Positions 12,001-23,900 of a DNA stretch of 64,000 bases are shown here, in pieces. The position numbers were made by a program, and so were the translations under genes. A model generated the notes under the pieces. It did no database searches and was not told the DNA's origin. It saw nothing but the letters and a program-made list of their open reading frames with translations. Source of the stretch: Mesostigma viride. Lineage: Eukaryota > Streptophyta > Mesostigmatophyceae > Mesostigmatales > Mesostigmataceae. The stretch covers positions 646,501 through 710,500 of the forward strand of contig RPFO01000644.1 in assembly GCA_009746045.1 (NCBI GenBank). Reading direction: 5' to 3'. Position 1 is the stretch's first letter, and each line of letters begins with the position of its first letter.

Positions 12001-15000
12001 GACCAAAGGTGCACCTGCATGCCTACATTCAGCTTAGCAATAGGCGTCCTGTTATGCCGGCTATCGATGCCTTTCTCTTGCCACCTGGATCTCTAACAAG
12101 CACACACACCCCGCCTCCCCTTCAGACGTTACCTGCCGCCTCTCCCTTGTGCACCCATGGGCACGACTGCCACCGTTTTTGGCACACTCACAACCACGCA
12201 CCTGCTGCCTCCCCTTTAACCCTCTCATCCACGCACCTGCCGCCTCTCCTTGGTGAGCATCGGCACGGCGAGGCGGATCACGCTGCCGTCGTTGCTGGGC
12301 GTGATGCCGATGTCGCTCTTGATTAGAGCGCGCTCAATGTCGCCGATGCTGGCGTACGGGGAGGGGGGAACAAGGTTTAGGGTGTAAGGGTGGGGGCAAG
12401 GTGGGACGACAGGGTGAGGGGCAAGCAGCGATCATCCGGTTGGCAGCTGTCATGTGTACAGAATAGCGCAACCGAGTGTAGCATCATGGAGGTTGGAGAA
12501 AGGGAACTGGTTGATTGGGAGGGTAATTCTGATGGCCATGTGACAAGTCACAGTGTGGCTGCATGCATGAGGAGGGAATGGCAAAGATAGCAGTTGGGGG
12601 GGAGAGGGGGGGGGGGAGAGGGGGGGGAGGAATGCTGGCGGGGCGTGAGGTTGGGTAAAGAACTTGCGCCATGCTAAGTACACATTGGATTGTACCTCTC
12701 AGGATCCTGTGATGCCTGAGATGTGGGAACAAAACATTTCCGATCATCCGGCGCTACGTGCAGAACATGACCGGGGCATACTTGCATTCTGGTGGCCTTC
12801 TGTACACCTGCAGGGGCTGATCCTGCTGCTTCACACCAGCAGGGACATGAGGCGCAAAGGGTGAAACGGCATCCAACGCAAGTAGACAGCCCAGTGCAGT
12901 AAAGGACAAGACATCCCCCCGCACCGTACGAACCATGTCCTCGCCACACAGCACTAAGGAGGCAAGCAAGGCACAAGTGTGCATGGCGCATGCAAGGGGC
13001 AGCGGCGCACGCACGTCTTCTTGTCAAAGGGCGATACGACGATAGTGGAGGAGTCGGGCGTGTTGACCTGGGCGAGTGACTTGAGAGGCGTCATCGCGCC
13101 GTAGTACTCCACCTGCCGCGGTGGGGGGCACCGACGCACGTGCACATGAGGATGCAGGCACGCAGAGCGACAGAGACATGCACAAACACACGCACGGTCC
13201 ACTGGTCAGGAAGGGGCACCCCAACAGATTCTCCAGGCCAACTTTCTAAGGGCCCAAAGATGTTTGAGCAGAGCAGGAGTCCCGGGGTTACCCCCTTGAA
13301 TAGCATTCCTATGCAGACGCAGATAGCCCGTCACATGCGGGCAAGAGCTTGGCCCACTGCCCTTGACCACCGAGGGAAGGCGGGCGCCCACGTACGCATT
13401 GCCAAACAGAGGACGACCATGAGGCAGGCCGCCCCATGTGTACATCTACCAGCACGTCCAACTTCGACAGCCCCAAGTGTGTCGATGGAGCGCAAGATGC
13501 AGAGTGGGTGGGCGGGTAGCCCAAGGATGTTGGCGACATGGCGGGCGCAGCCGGTCTACTGCACACACGTGCACACAGCATTAATTAATTAAGCAGGAAC
13601 ATAACTCCGTTGGGCACACAGCATGGGTGATCGAAAAACGCTCGCATACATGCTGAGGAAAGAGATGTGCCCCGCGCGTTCTGTCTAAAGCTGCAGGAAC
13701 GTTTGCAGCAGCATGCGGACCGCCTAGCGCCTGCCGCTGTGAGTCAGCACCTTCTTCCCTACTCTTGCACCATGACCACACACGCGCATACGCTATCCCC
13801 TGGCCACCGCCACGCGGTTGAGCAGCTACATGTTGGTACTTTTCCCTTGCCCCACCTATCGTATCCCACTTCCCCCCCCACCTCTTGCATCCCCACCCCG
13901 CCCGCCCGCCCGCCCGCCCGCCCGCCCGCCGCCCCCGCCCGCCCGCCCGCCCGCCCGCCCGCCGCCCGCCCGCCGCCCGCCCGCCCGCCCACCCACCCAC
14001 CCACCCACCTCCACGCGGTCGAGCAGTGACGCGTTGGCCCTCCCCGTGCGCACGGTGTTCATGTTGGAGCGCACGCTCTCGATCGTCTTGTCCATGCGCT
14101 CCAGCTGCACCGTGCAAGGGCGCAGGGGAAGGGGGGCGACAGCAAGACAACAAACAAGAAGGTACGAGAAGAATAGCACACTCTACATCACTGTCCATGC
14201 GCTCCAGCTGCACCGTGCAAGGGCGCAGGGGAAGGGGGGCGACAGCAAGACAACAATCAAGAAGGTACGAGAAGAATAGCACGCTCTACATCACTGTCCA
14301 TGCGCTCCAGCTGCACCGTACAAGGGCGCAGGGGAAGGGGGGTGACAGCAAGACAACAAACAAGAAGGTACGAGAAGGGTAGCAGTCTCTACATCACTGT
14401 CCATGCGCTCCAGCTGCACCGTGCAAGGGCGCAGGGGAAGGGGGGTGACAGCAAGACAACAATCAAGAAGGTACGAGAAGAATAGCACGCTCTACATCAC
14501 TGTCCATGCGCTGCAGCTGCACCGTGCAAGGGCGCAGGGGAAGCGCCACGGTGAGCCCATACAATGATCAGATACAACGGTGAGCAGATACCATGTGTTT
14601 CTACCATCTGCAGGGCAAGCAGTGCAGCGCAAAACTGAAAAGCATTCCTAATGCCACGAACTGCGATGCAGGTCTTTGTTGACAGCTTCTCCCTGGCGCA
14701 CCCCCTCCCCAAGACGCTGCAGGGGGGCATCAACATACACAGATGCTGGCAACTTAAGTCATGCGCACTTGCCTTGCCCCCTGGCTGAGCCCTGGTGCTG
14801 GCACGTGCTAGTCATTAGTGCCATCCCAATAGGCTGCCTCTGACGATCCCTCAAAGTTGAAATATTCAATGCTACCGCCCCCTTTATACACTGCGCATGC
14901 TGGCCCTTCAATCCATTGCAGACGCCGGCTCTAACATGTGCCACTCAAGCCCATTGGTCATCACTACCCATCCATCATGTGTGCGAGTGTATGGCGTATA

Positions 15001-15731
15001 GCGCGCCCATCCAGGCATTCACGCTGTACACTGGTCCAGACTACCCATCCCATGCATGCATGCTATCACCACTCGCCATGTCAAGCTACGTCATGCCCAC
15101 TCATGCCGCATGCGCGCCCTAGCCATCCGTGCAACCATCCAATTCAAGCACGCCACCATGCTGTGCACTATTCCCCGCCACCCACCGCGTCCCGCTGCAC
15201 CATCCCCACCCATCTGCCCATCCCATGCCACCACGCCGTGCACTATTCCCCGCCACCCACCGCATCCAGCTCAATCATTTCGACCTGCTCCTCCAGGTCC
15301 GCATCGTTGGCGCGCGCCATGGTTTGCAGCCGCCTGCAGCCACAGCATGGGACCAGCGGCAGGATTATGTGGCCACCATGTCACCACATCCTCCTCGAGT
15401 CGTCACTAACAGCTCTCGTGTCATTCTTGTGGCGATACAACTGCCGACATATTGTGGCCGACGAGAGGTTAGACAGGACCACCATTTCTCATGATTCCCA
15501 TGTTCCCACGGCGCTGTTGTAGCCATAAAACATGGTCCGGATTCTCCCGATTTCTGGCCTGCGCTGGTTGTCTCTTTGATAAAACCACTGATGCAAGTGT
15601 GACCAACTGTACGTGCTGCCTCCTGCAATGCGCTGTGGGAAAACATCGCGCCACACAAACCTCCGCCAAACTGTATGCTGCCGACCGCACCAACCGCCTG
15701 CAAAATACATGGCTCCCGACATGAAAGGCAT
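9091..15731 (-). CDS. RRF: Ribosome recycling factor, plastid type (9 exons)
   Basis: The protein splits post-termination 70S ribosomes together with EF-G, here most likely in the chloroplast. Exons (minus strand): 15613-15731, 15261-15333, 14009-14104, 13015-13112, 12237-12348, 11139-11180, 10476-10532, 9751-9801, 9091-9195. All junctions are GT..AG and in phase, giving 250 aa and a TGA stop. ATG 15731 is the first start after an in-frame TAG. The first ~45 residues are basic and aromatic, like a transit peptide. The mature part follows the plant chloroplast RRF order: [118 protein letters not shown]. The tail is about 14 residues longer than usual. Introns are 279-1156 nt; two carry minisatellites copied from exon edges. 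Confidence 0.93.
10143..10475 (-). repeat. 56-bp minisatellite made of exon edge plus 5' splice site
   Basis: Downstream of RRF exon 7 there are six tandem 56-bp units, starting at about 10143, 10191, 10247, 10303, 10359 and 10415 (the first is shorter). Each repeats the last ~33 nt of the exon (coding [11 protein letters not shown]) plus the GTGAGG donor and a G-rich spacer. The true exon is the seventh, 5'-most unit. One unit (10415) has lost its donor GT. Confidence 0.85.
11912..11936. repeat. GCAT microsatellite
   Basis: A short self-complementary (GCAT)n tract in RRF intron 5. A similar tract is at 33660-33681. Confidence 0.8.
13895..14008 (-). repeat. GGGC/GGGT tetranucleotide array starting at a splice donor
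   Basis: On the minus strand, RRF exon 3 ends in GAG and the intron begins GTGGGTGGGTGGG. It runs into GGGC repeats with occasional slips, so the donor itself is the first repeat unit. Confidence 0.85.
14105..14520 (-). repeat. 103-bp tandem repeat of a 3' splice site
   Basis: Upstream of RRF exon 3 are four extra tandem copies, with a period of exactly 103 bp (landmarks at 14091, 14194, 14297, 14400, 14503). They contain the polypyrimidine tract, the GGTGCAG acceptor and the first ~15 nt of the exon (coding LERMD). They create a ladder of five candidate 3' splice sites. The last copy has CTGCAG in place of CTCCAG. Confidence 0.9.
15533..15583 (+). repeat. LINE 3'-UTR fragment in RRF intron 1
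   Basis: It matches the 7675-7722 and 2006-2055 blocks (GATTTCTGGCCTGCGCTGGT). It accounts for part of the 279-nt first intron. Confidence 0.6.
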
Positions 15732-15788
15732 ACCATCCGGCTACGGTGGGCCAAGACGGCCCCAGAAGCTTCAGCGCTGGAATCATTT

Positions 15789-15929
15789 GATATCACGACC
15801 CGACCCAATCCCCCACCATAATTTAATTAGGGTTTGAAATTACGACCCGACCCAATCTCCCACCATTATTTAATTAGGGTTTGATATCACGACCCGACCC
15901 AATCCCCCACCATAATTTAAATAGGGTTT
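15789..15929. repeat. Three 47-bp tandem repeats upstream of RRF
   Basis: Three units of exactly 47 bp (15789, 15836, 15883) share CACGACCCGACCCAATC and TTTAATTAGGGTTT-like ends. They begin 58 bp upstream of the RRF start codon on the opposite side of the gene, so they may lie in its promoter or 5' UTR. A regulatory role is inference only. Confidence 0.8.
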
Positions 15930-16309
15930 CTAACATGACATCAAAAGGGCCTTGGGAGCAACGTGGTGGATGCAAACATGCATCATCACGAACGTGATAG
16001 TTCCATCAGGACAGCAAACTGGAACCTCTGGGACTTGCGAAAGACTTGCATGCTGCGCCCGGGAGTCAAGGGGTTGATGAGGGTATGACCACAGCACGCG
16101 CCCCTGTGCCAGCTAGCCCATATACCAGTCAGCGCCTATGCCAGAAACTGCGCTACCGCGGAAGCACATCATTCCTGACGGCTGTGTATTGGGGGGGGAG
16201 GACGACCACCCTTAGGGCGCGTGGTTGGGTGTATAGGTTTTTGTGTTTGGGGTGCGCGGTGCGGGGGGAAGAGTTGGTTGGGTACAGTGGGTGCGTGAAG
16301 CTTGGGTTG

Positions 16310-16840
16310 CTGGGGGCTGGGGGCTGGGGGTGGGGGGTGAGGTGCAGGTGTGCGCGTGGGTGGGGCATGGGGTGTGGGGTGGGAGGTGGGAGGTGGGGGC
16401 TGGGGGTGGGAGTGGGGGTGGGGGCTGGGGGTGGGGGTGGGGGTGGGGGTGGGGATGGGGGTGGGGGTGGGGGTGGGGGTGGGGGTGGGGTGGGGGTGGG
16501 GGTGGGGTGGGGGTGGGGGGGTGGGTGGGGGTGGGGTGGGGGTGGGGGTGGGGGTGGGGGTGGGGTGGGGGTGGGGGTGGGGTGGGGGTGGGGGTGGGGG
16601 TGGGGTGGGGGGGTGGGGGTGGGGTGGGGGTGGGGGTGGGGTGGGGTGGGGGTGGGGGTGGGGGTGGGGTTCGGGGTGGGGTGGGGGGGGGTGGGGGTGG
16701 GGGTGGGGGTGGGGGTGGGGGTGGGGGTGGGCGTTGGGGGTGGAGGTGGGGGGTGGGGTTGGAGGTGGCGCGTGGGGGTGGGGGGTGGGGTGGAGGGTAG
16801 GGGGTGGGGTGCAGGTGTACGGGGGGGGGGGGGGGGGAAG
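16310..16840 (+). repeat. GGGGGT-type G-rich array
   Basis: About 530 bp of mostly GGGGGT units with 5-bp slips and a run of G near the right end. It is intergenic between RRF and the next gene. The plus strand could form G-quadruplexes. Confidence 0.85.
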
Positions 16841-17377
16841 GTTGGGGGGCTGACGACCGTAATTTGCTCATCATGGCCTGCTCATAAACGTTAGCACTTA
16901 CGGACTCTCTAGATAATGCTACATCGATATTCTACTGTAGTAACCCATATAGTAGTTGCAGTATTATAAGAGTGGTTGCCTGGCGACGTGGTAGCATGGT
17001 TGGGAAGCATGAAGGAGGAGTGCCTTGGCACCAATGGCGATGCACGATTGGCAAGAAAAATAGAGCAGCTCAAATATCGTGGATGCCTCTTTCCCAGGTA
17101 ACTGCAGCGTCCAGCTGACAGGGAACGAGCATCGCCACTTTCCAGCATGTCGTCCCCCTCTCTAGAAACATGAATTGCATTCGTTTCTAAAGCTGCATTC
17201 CGCGGCACAATCCTTTCAAAATTCAGGCCGCGTGCCCTGTCCTAGGCTTACATGCGACGCGCGGGGTTGCTTTGCCGTAGAACCAGAGCTTGCGAACGGG
17301 CCAGCAGAGGCGAACCCAGCAGGGTGGACGCGGCCCTGGCAGCCTGATGGCTCGCGCTGGGCTGAAGGCATGGACGA

Positions 17378-17757
17378 CTACCTGATGCCAAACTCGATGA
17401 AATTGAACAGCAACATTACGAACACGCAGACGAGAAGCTTTGAACAGCATGGGCTTCCCAGAATGCTCGTTGCATGGTTCCCAGCCACACGGCTGGTGTG
17501 AATGCCTTTTAATTGAGATTTGGGAAAAAAGCACAGGAGTATGCAGGACACGACTGACAGTATGGCCACGTAACCTAAGTTGTAAAAAAAAAAATTCCAC
17601 CTGCCTGCCTCCCCCTTCCTGCCTCCCGTTCATAGAACTCCTCGGTGCAATTTCCAAGTTCATTAAAGGACTTACGTGACGTGCTCGATGCGGCTGGTGT
17701 GGAGATGCGAGCAGCTGGGGGGAAGCAAGCAGGGAGTGCCGCACAGGTCAGCGCCAT
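17378..17757 (-). CDS. Tentative small membrane protein with transit-like start (2 exons)
   Basis: Exon 1 (17676-17757) starts at ATG and encodes MALTCAALPACFPPAARI plus an A/S/T-rich stretch, typical of a plastid transit peptide. It ends at a strong donor, CAC/GTAAGT. After a 101-nt intron with a poly-T tract, exon 2 (17378-17574) begins in phase (C + GT) and encodes two hydrophobic segments, YVAILSVVSCILLCFFP and LLVCVFVMLLFNFIEFG. It ends at TAG, 92 aa in all. I do not recognise the family. The exon could instead continue through the GTAGTC at its end, or the exon 1 donor could be used with another acceptor. Confidence 0.4.
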
Positions 17758-18611
17758 GGTTGTCCGTTAAGGTAAACCGGGCTGGGAAAAACAAGATAGG
17801 AGTGCCTATCGAGCAGGGCAATATTATAGAACGGGGATAACGTGCACCATATCCAGTGTGATAGTCACAGTCACAACAGCTCACAACAGATCTATCTGGA
17901 ATCCAGCATAAGCGATTTTGCTCCATGAGACGGGTCGGCCTGCGTCGACTGCCCACCTGCTCACGCGGTTGCATCAGACTGTTGCTGCCTGCTGGCACCG
18001 ACGAAAGCATCCGCACATGGGCACCAGGAGGGTCTAGGCACTAGGCAGCCTGCAGGCAGCAGGCAGCACGTCTGACATGAACGACTAGTGACCACTTGTC
18101 ACCGACTCTGTCGGACAACCGGCGTAAGAACTGAAATGAACTGAGCTAAACTGAACTGAACTGAACGTACTTGTCACCGACCGACCGATTGACCAAGGCG
18201 GAGATCTTCTTCCCGTTGGCCTTGGCACTTGGCACGATGCACGATGGTCCTGTTCGCTCCCACGTCCCGCCATTGTCCGTGTTGGCAAATTCGCAGGAGC
18301 TCCTGTGCGACGCATGGGTCAGCTGTGCACCACAACCCAGGGGGGGAAATTGAAGGCCTGCCTCGCGGCGATGCTACCGTTTCGCAGATGAGGCGTAGGT
18401 TCTCACAGGCTGCTTATGTTCCAAGAATCACGGTCGTTTATGCTCGGAGAAATGCCACCGATTGTAGCAGCGCCTCGTGTTGGCGTTTGTCGCCTTGCCA
18501 TGCGTGGAGCGTCGTGAGGAGGCCGTTTACGTTGCTCGGCCACTGGGGTCTTGGTAGCCGCAGGATTTGCTTGACTATCCCATACGCGCTCCCGCTGGTG
18601 TGGACGCTGAA
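17758..18611. promoter_or_regulatory. Divergent intergenic region
   Basis: This is the 854 bp between the tentative minus-strand gene and the plus-strand GT14 gene, so it may hold both promoters. Visible structure is limited to a short AACTG repeat (18136-18166). I see no defined promoter motif. Confidence 0.35.
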
Positions 18612-20180
18612 ATGTCAAGGTCGCTTAAGAAACTCCCAACGCTTCCGGTGAGCATGGCGGAGAGTGGCAGAGATAAGGGGGGAATGGCGTACTACGACAC
18701 CGATACGCGCGTTGCCTACAGCAGGAGCTACTCGGAGCAAGCTCCTTTTGTCCATAGCTCGCCGTCTTCGCAGCAATGGCTTCCCCGGACTGGCGGCTGG
18801 GTTGACTCGCCTCGTTCGAAGCGGTTCTTGGCCAAGCTGCCAGCGTTCGTGGTCGGCCTGTGCGTAGGCTTGCTAGTTTCCATGGGAGTCATGCGATTGT
18901 ACTCGGAGTCTTTCTCCATCGCAGGCTCGCTGCCAACATCCCGGAAGTTCACCAGCGTGACGGTTGTCGGTCTGGACCCTCTCCGGCGCTACAATTTCCC
19001 TGTCGGAAACGGCGGGTGTTACGGCACTGACTGCCCGCACGCGACCGACGCCGTCCCCGGCGGCAGCGCGGGATCTGTCCCAGCAATAGCGGTCGTTCCT
19101 CAGCCCTCCGACTCGTCCGGACAAACTTCCCCTGACTCGCGCGCCGAGGCCAAGCTGGGCAAGGAACCGGTGGACGGGGTGGGCATGATCTCGGGTCTTA
19201 CCTCGCTGGCGCAGCTGACGGATGCCACGCGGGTCGGGCCTCCTTTCATCAAGAAGGACATCCGGGACCGTGTGCTGTCACTGGCACGGGAGGAAGGGCT
19301 CCTGAGTGGTGAGGCGGCGCCCAGCGGCGCACCGGCAGAGGACGCGGGTGCCAGTGCGGGCGCGAGCAGCAATGCTAGCGACGCGGTGGTGGCAGAGCCC
19401 CCGCGGAGCGCCACGCCGCGGGTGGCGCTTCTGTTCCTGACGCGGGGCCCCATGCGGCACGAGGCGCTGTGGGACCGATTCCTCAAGGTGACATCCCCAG
19501 CGCCCTGACAAGACAGGAGCTGGTTGTGGCATGGCGCTCCCTGGCCGCTTGTTGCCCACGTCTGCGTCTGAGATGCGCCACATTGTGTTTGTGTGGCCTC
19601 CCCCATGTGTGTGTTGGCGTGTAGATTCCGCAGCAGCTGTGGTTATGGACATGCACACACGCGAGTAAGCATGGGTCACTTTATGAGTGAAGATGGGGCG
19701 GGCAGGCGCCCCACTGCTGGAATGGGCTGCACGTGTCGCGGTGGCATGTGTGCTCATGCTGGCATTCCCCGCTGTGTTCTGTGCTATGGGTGCTTGTGGG
19801 ATGGTGATGCCCCCTTTTTCATTTCAGCATAGAATGCGTTCGCTGCTCCGGCCCGCCCAAGATTATTGAAATATTCCAAAGAGTGTGTTGCCCGGCCAAG
19901 GGTATGTTGTCCGGCCAATGTGAGGTTAGAGAGCGTCCTGGTTCAAGCGGATACACCCATGACGAGGTGACGTGCGCCGTTTCCATCGACCGCGGTGACA
20001 TGTGCCAGCCACTGCGCTGCATGTGTAGCCTTAGCAAACAAAATGGGTGCGGCATTCGTAATGTGCCATCGCCTAGGTATTTGGCTATCGGCCGCAGCCC
20101 TTGGTAGCCCTGCGGGGGGGTGGTAGCTCCTCTCTGTCTTGGGATTGTGCTTCTCTTTAGTTGTTGTGGTTGTGGTTGTG

Positions 20181-20212
<32 letters not shown>

Positions 20213-20892
20213 GGTGGTGGTGGTGGTGGTGGTGGTGGTGGTGGTGGTGGTGGTGGTGGTGGTGGTGGTGGTGGTGGTGGTGGTGGTGGTGGTGGTGGTG
20301 GTGGTGGTGGTGGTGGTGGTGGTGGTGGTGGTGGTGGTGGTGGTGGTGGTGGTGGTGGTGGTGGTGGTGGTGGTGGTGGTGGTGGTGGTGGTGGTGGTGG
20401 TGGTGGTGGTGGTGGTGGTGGTGGTGGTGGTGGTGGTGGTGGTGGTGGTGGTGGTGGTGGTGGTGGTGGTGGTGGTGGTGGTGGTGGTGGTGGTGGTGGT
20501 GGTGGTGGTGGTGGTGGTGGTGGTGGTGGTGGTGGTGGTGGTGGTGGTGGTGGTGGTGGTGGTGGTGGTGGTGGTGGTGGTGGTGGTGGTGGTGGTGGTG
20601 GTGGTGGTGGTGGTGGTGGTGGTGGTGGTGGTGGTGGTGGTGGTGGTGGTGGTGGTGGTGGTGGTGGTGGTGGTGGTGGTGGTGGTGGTGGTGGTGGTGG
20701 TGGTGGTGGTGGTGGTGGTGGTGGTGGTGGTGGTGGTGGTGGTGGTGGTGGTGGTGGTGGTGGTGGTGGTGGTGGTGGTGGTGGTGGTGGTGGTGGTGGT
20801 GGTGGTGGTGGTGGTGGTGGTGGTGGTGGTGGTGGTGGTGGTGGTGGTGGTGGTGGTGGTGGTGGTGGTGGTGGTGGTGGTGGTGGTGGTAG

Positions 20893-20923
<31 letters not shown>

Positions 20924-23900
20924 AGCGGCGGCTGCTGCTTGTCTTTTCTTTTTTACAGCGTGTTTGCGCCTTTTGTCATGCCTTTTAAAGGAGTACTAAT
21001 ACTACAATATTCTCCATGACGTTGCATGTGCGGGCTACAGGGCCACGAGGGCAAGTACAGCGTGTACGTGCACGCCCCGCCCGGGTGGCGCTATGATGAT
21101 AAGAATAGCATCACAAACCTCTTCCGCGGCCGCGAGCTGGCAGGGAGCGACTGGGTACAGTGGGGGGGCATCAGCGTTATCGACGCGGAGCGGAGGCTGC
21201 TGCAGGCGGCGCTCAACGATCCGACGCTGGATGGTGACGGACGGCGGGTCAGCAACGAACGATTCGTTCTGCTGTCGGAGTCGTGAGTGCGCTCATGCCC
21301 TCTAGTGTGTCGCACTCCACTCTTTCCTACCCCTTGGTTTGTGCTGCTGTCCGAGACACGAGCGCTGGACAAGTTGTCGCAGCACAGAAAGAGTATATTG
21401 GCATCGCAGCAAGCACGCAGTTTACCATCTGATCCGTGCTGTTGTCCGTGTCGTGGGTGCTTGAGAGTTGTAAGTAATGATTGGAATGGGGGCTGTGAAC
21501 GAATTGGGGAACTAGTGGCCAGTGCTGCTGTGAGAGTTGTGAGTGCTTGGCATTTTCAAACAGCGTTTGGCACTGTCAAACAGTGCTTGGCATTGTCAAA
21601 TAGAGCTTGGCATTCTCAAGCAGCGTTTGGCTCTGTCAAACAGTGCTTGGCATGGGTGCTGTGGACCGCTCTGGGAAGGTATTTCTGTCGACGCTGTCCA
21701 CGCCATGAGCGCGCTGATGGTCTCTTGGCGGTGATCCCGACACACGCAACGCCATACCTACAGGATGCACACGCTGTGCCTTCTGACACAGTGTGCTGCT
21801 CTTCGAGTTGCGGGCTCTGGCAGGTGTTTAGCACTGCACGACGAACACATTTCTGCATGATGCACACATGATTTCTCATACCCTAGGATTTGTGCTGCAT
21901 GCCACCCGGTTTTAGATCGCGCTGTTGGCTGTATACCAGATCCTTCTAAACTACTTTTCTCCCAACCAAGAAGCGGGCCTGCAACCATGGTTGATGCAAA
22001 TGCTCATGCTAGCAGTGAACGCTCCTGGCTGACCCTGGAGCGTAGGGGGGTGGCAGAGAAAAGGATGAGGAAAGGAAGAGGGAAAAGATGGACGACCAGG
22101 GATGGTTGGAAAGGAGCAACCGGCTGATGGGGGCGCATGGGGGCGCATGGGGGCGAAGGGGGGCGAAGGGGGCGCATGGGGGCGCATGGGGGCGCTGCTT
22201 CCCTTTCTGGCCCTGGATGCTGTCACATATAGCATTAACTCTCCAAGGGTGTTTCTGGGAGCTGAGCCTCATCCTGCCCCTGCCAACAGTGGCTGCCTGC
22301 GGCTGGTATTGTTGCGTCGTGTGCAACGCTGCCCTGTTTACGTGTCTGTCTCTATAAGGTTGCGCATCAGCACTGTCATCATGCGCCTACTGGATGCTCG
22401 CGTACCTCCTGCTGTGCGCCCTCCGGTTGGCCCTTCTCACTTGACTTGCCCTGCCCATACTCATGTGTGTGTGCGTCTCTGTTGCCCACTTGTGTGTGTG
22501 TGCGTGTGTGTGCCTGTGTGCCCCTGTTCGTGAGTGCGTCTATTACCACACACAACCCTATGCGCCGCGTCCAGATGCATACCCATCCGCAACTTCACCT
22601 TCACGTACGACTACCTCATGGCCAGCAATAACCACAGTTTCCTCGACAGGTAAGGACACGCGCGGTTCGTTGGGAGCATTTCGGTAACGAATATTTAGAC
22701 GCGCCGAAGCCTCCACAGGAGAGGAGGTGCAGCCGGTCACTCTTGCGGCTACCTTCGCGCCCACCGTGGCACCATTGGCATGCTCGGAAGTGGTTGCTCA
22801 GCTTGCAACAGAGGCGCACATGGCCACTCTGTGGTGCACAGCTATGGCAGCACCCCAGGCTCTCGTGCATGACGGTGCGGAGTATTGTTGTCGTACCAAG
22901 TCTTGCAGTACTGGGCACAAGAGTTTTCCCTGGGTGGTGGTGAGGTGGGGTGTAGGGGCCAGCGGGGTGGGTTAGAGGAAAGAGGAAACAGGTTTAGGGA
23001 CAGGGCGGGAGGGTGTGGACAGTTGACGTGCATGCATGCTTTTTAAGAGTGGCTGGCACCTATTGATGCTGCCTTATTGCCATATAGCACACAAAGGGTA
23101 TGTGTGTGGTCCCCTTGCATGTGTGCCGTGCATGTGTGCCATGTGCCAGTTTCATCGACGTCAACTCGCGCTACAACCCGGCCATGGACCCGATCATCCC
23201 CCCCGACAAGTGGCGCAAGGGGTCCCAGGTGGGCACCATACCGCGGTGGCAGGCTTCCTATTTCATGTATTCGTTCTGTTCTATTCTGTTCTATTACATT
23301 ATATTATAGTATAGTATAGTATTATATTATATCATATCATATTATATTATATTATATTATATTATATTATATTATATTATATTATATTATATTATATTAT
23401 ATTATATTATACTATATTATATCATATAATACTATAGTAGTACTATACTACTATTATGTTTTATTTTATTTTATTATATCCCATCCCATCCCATCCCATC
23501 CCATCCCATCCCATCCCATCCCATCCCATCCCATCCCATCCCATCCCATCCCATCCCATCCCATCCCATCCCATCCCATCCCATCCCATCCCATCCCATC
23601 CCATCCCATCCCATCCCATCCCATCCCATCCCATCCCATCCCATCCCATCCCATCCCATCCCATCCCATCCCATCCCATCCCATCCCATCCCATCCCATC
23701 CCATCCCATCCATCCCATCCCATCCCATCCCATCCCATCCCATCCCATCCCATCCCATCCCATCCCATCCCATCCCATCCCATCCCATCCCATCCCATCC
23801 CATCCCATCCCATCCCATCCCATCCCATCCCATCCATCCCATCCCATCCCATCCCATCCCATCCCATCCCATCCCATCCCATCCCATCCCATCCCATCCC

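Noticed and set aside
13581-14488. Repeated frames with [12 protein letters not shown] on the minus strand
   Set aside because: They come from the 103-bp splice-site repeat and the GCCC array in RRF introns; the real exon is 14009-14104.
20120-21019. Very long poly-Gly, poly-Val and poly-Trp open frames
   Set aside because: They are the three frames of the pure GGT microsatellite in GT14 intron 1.
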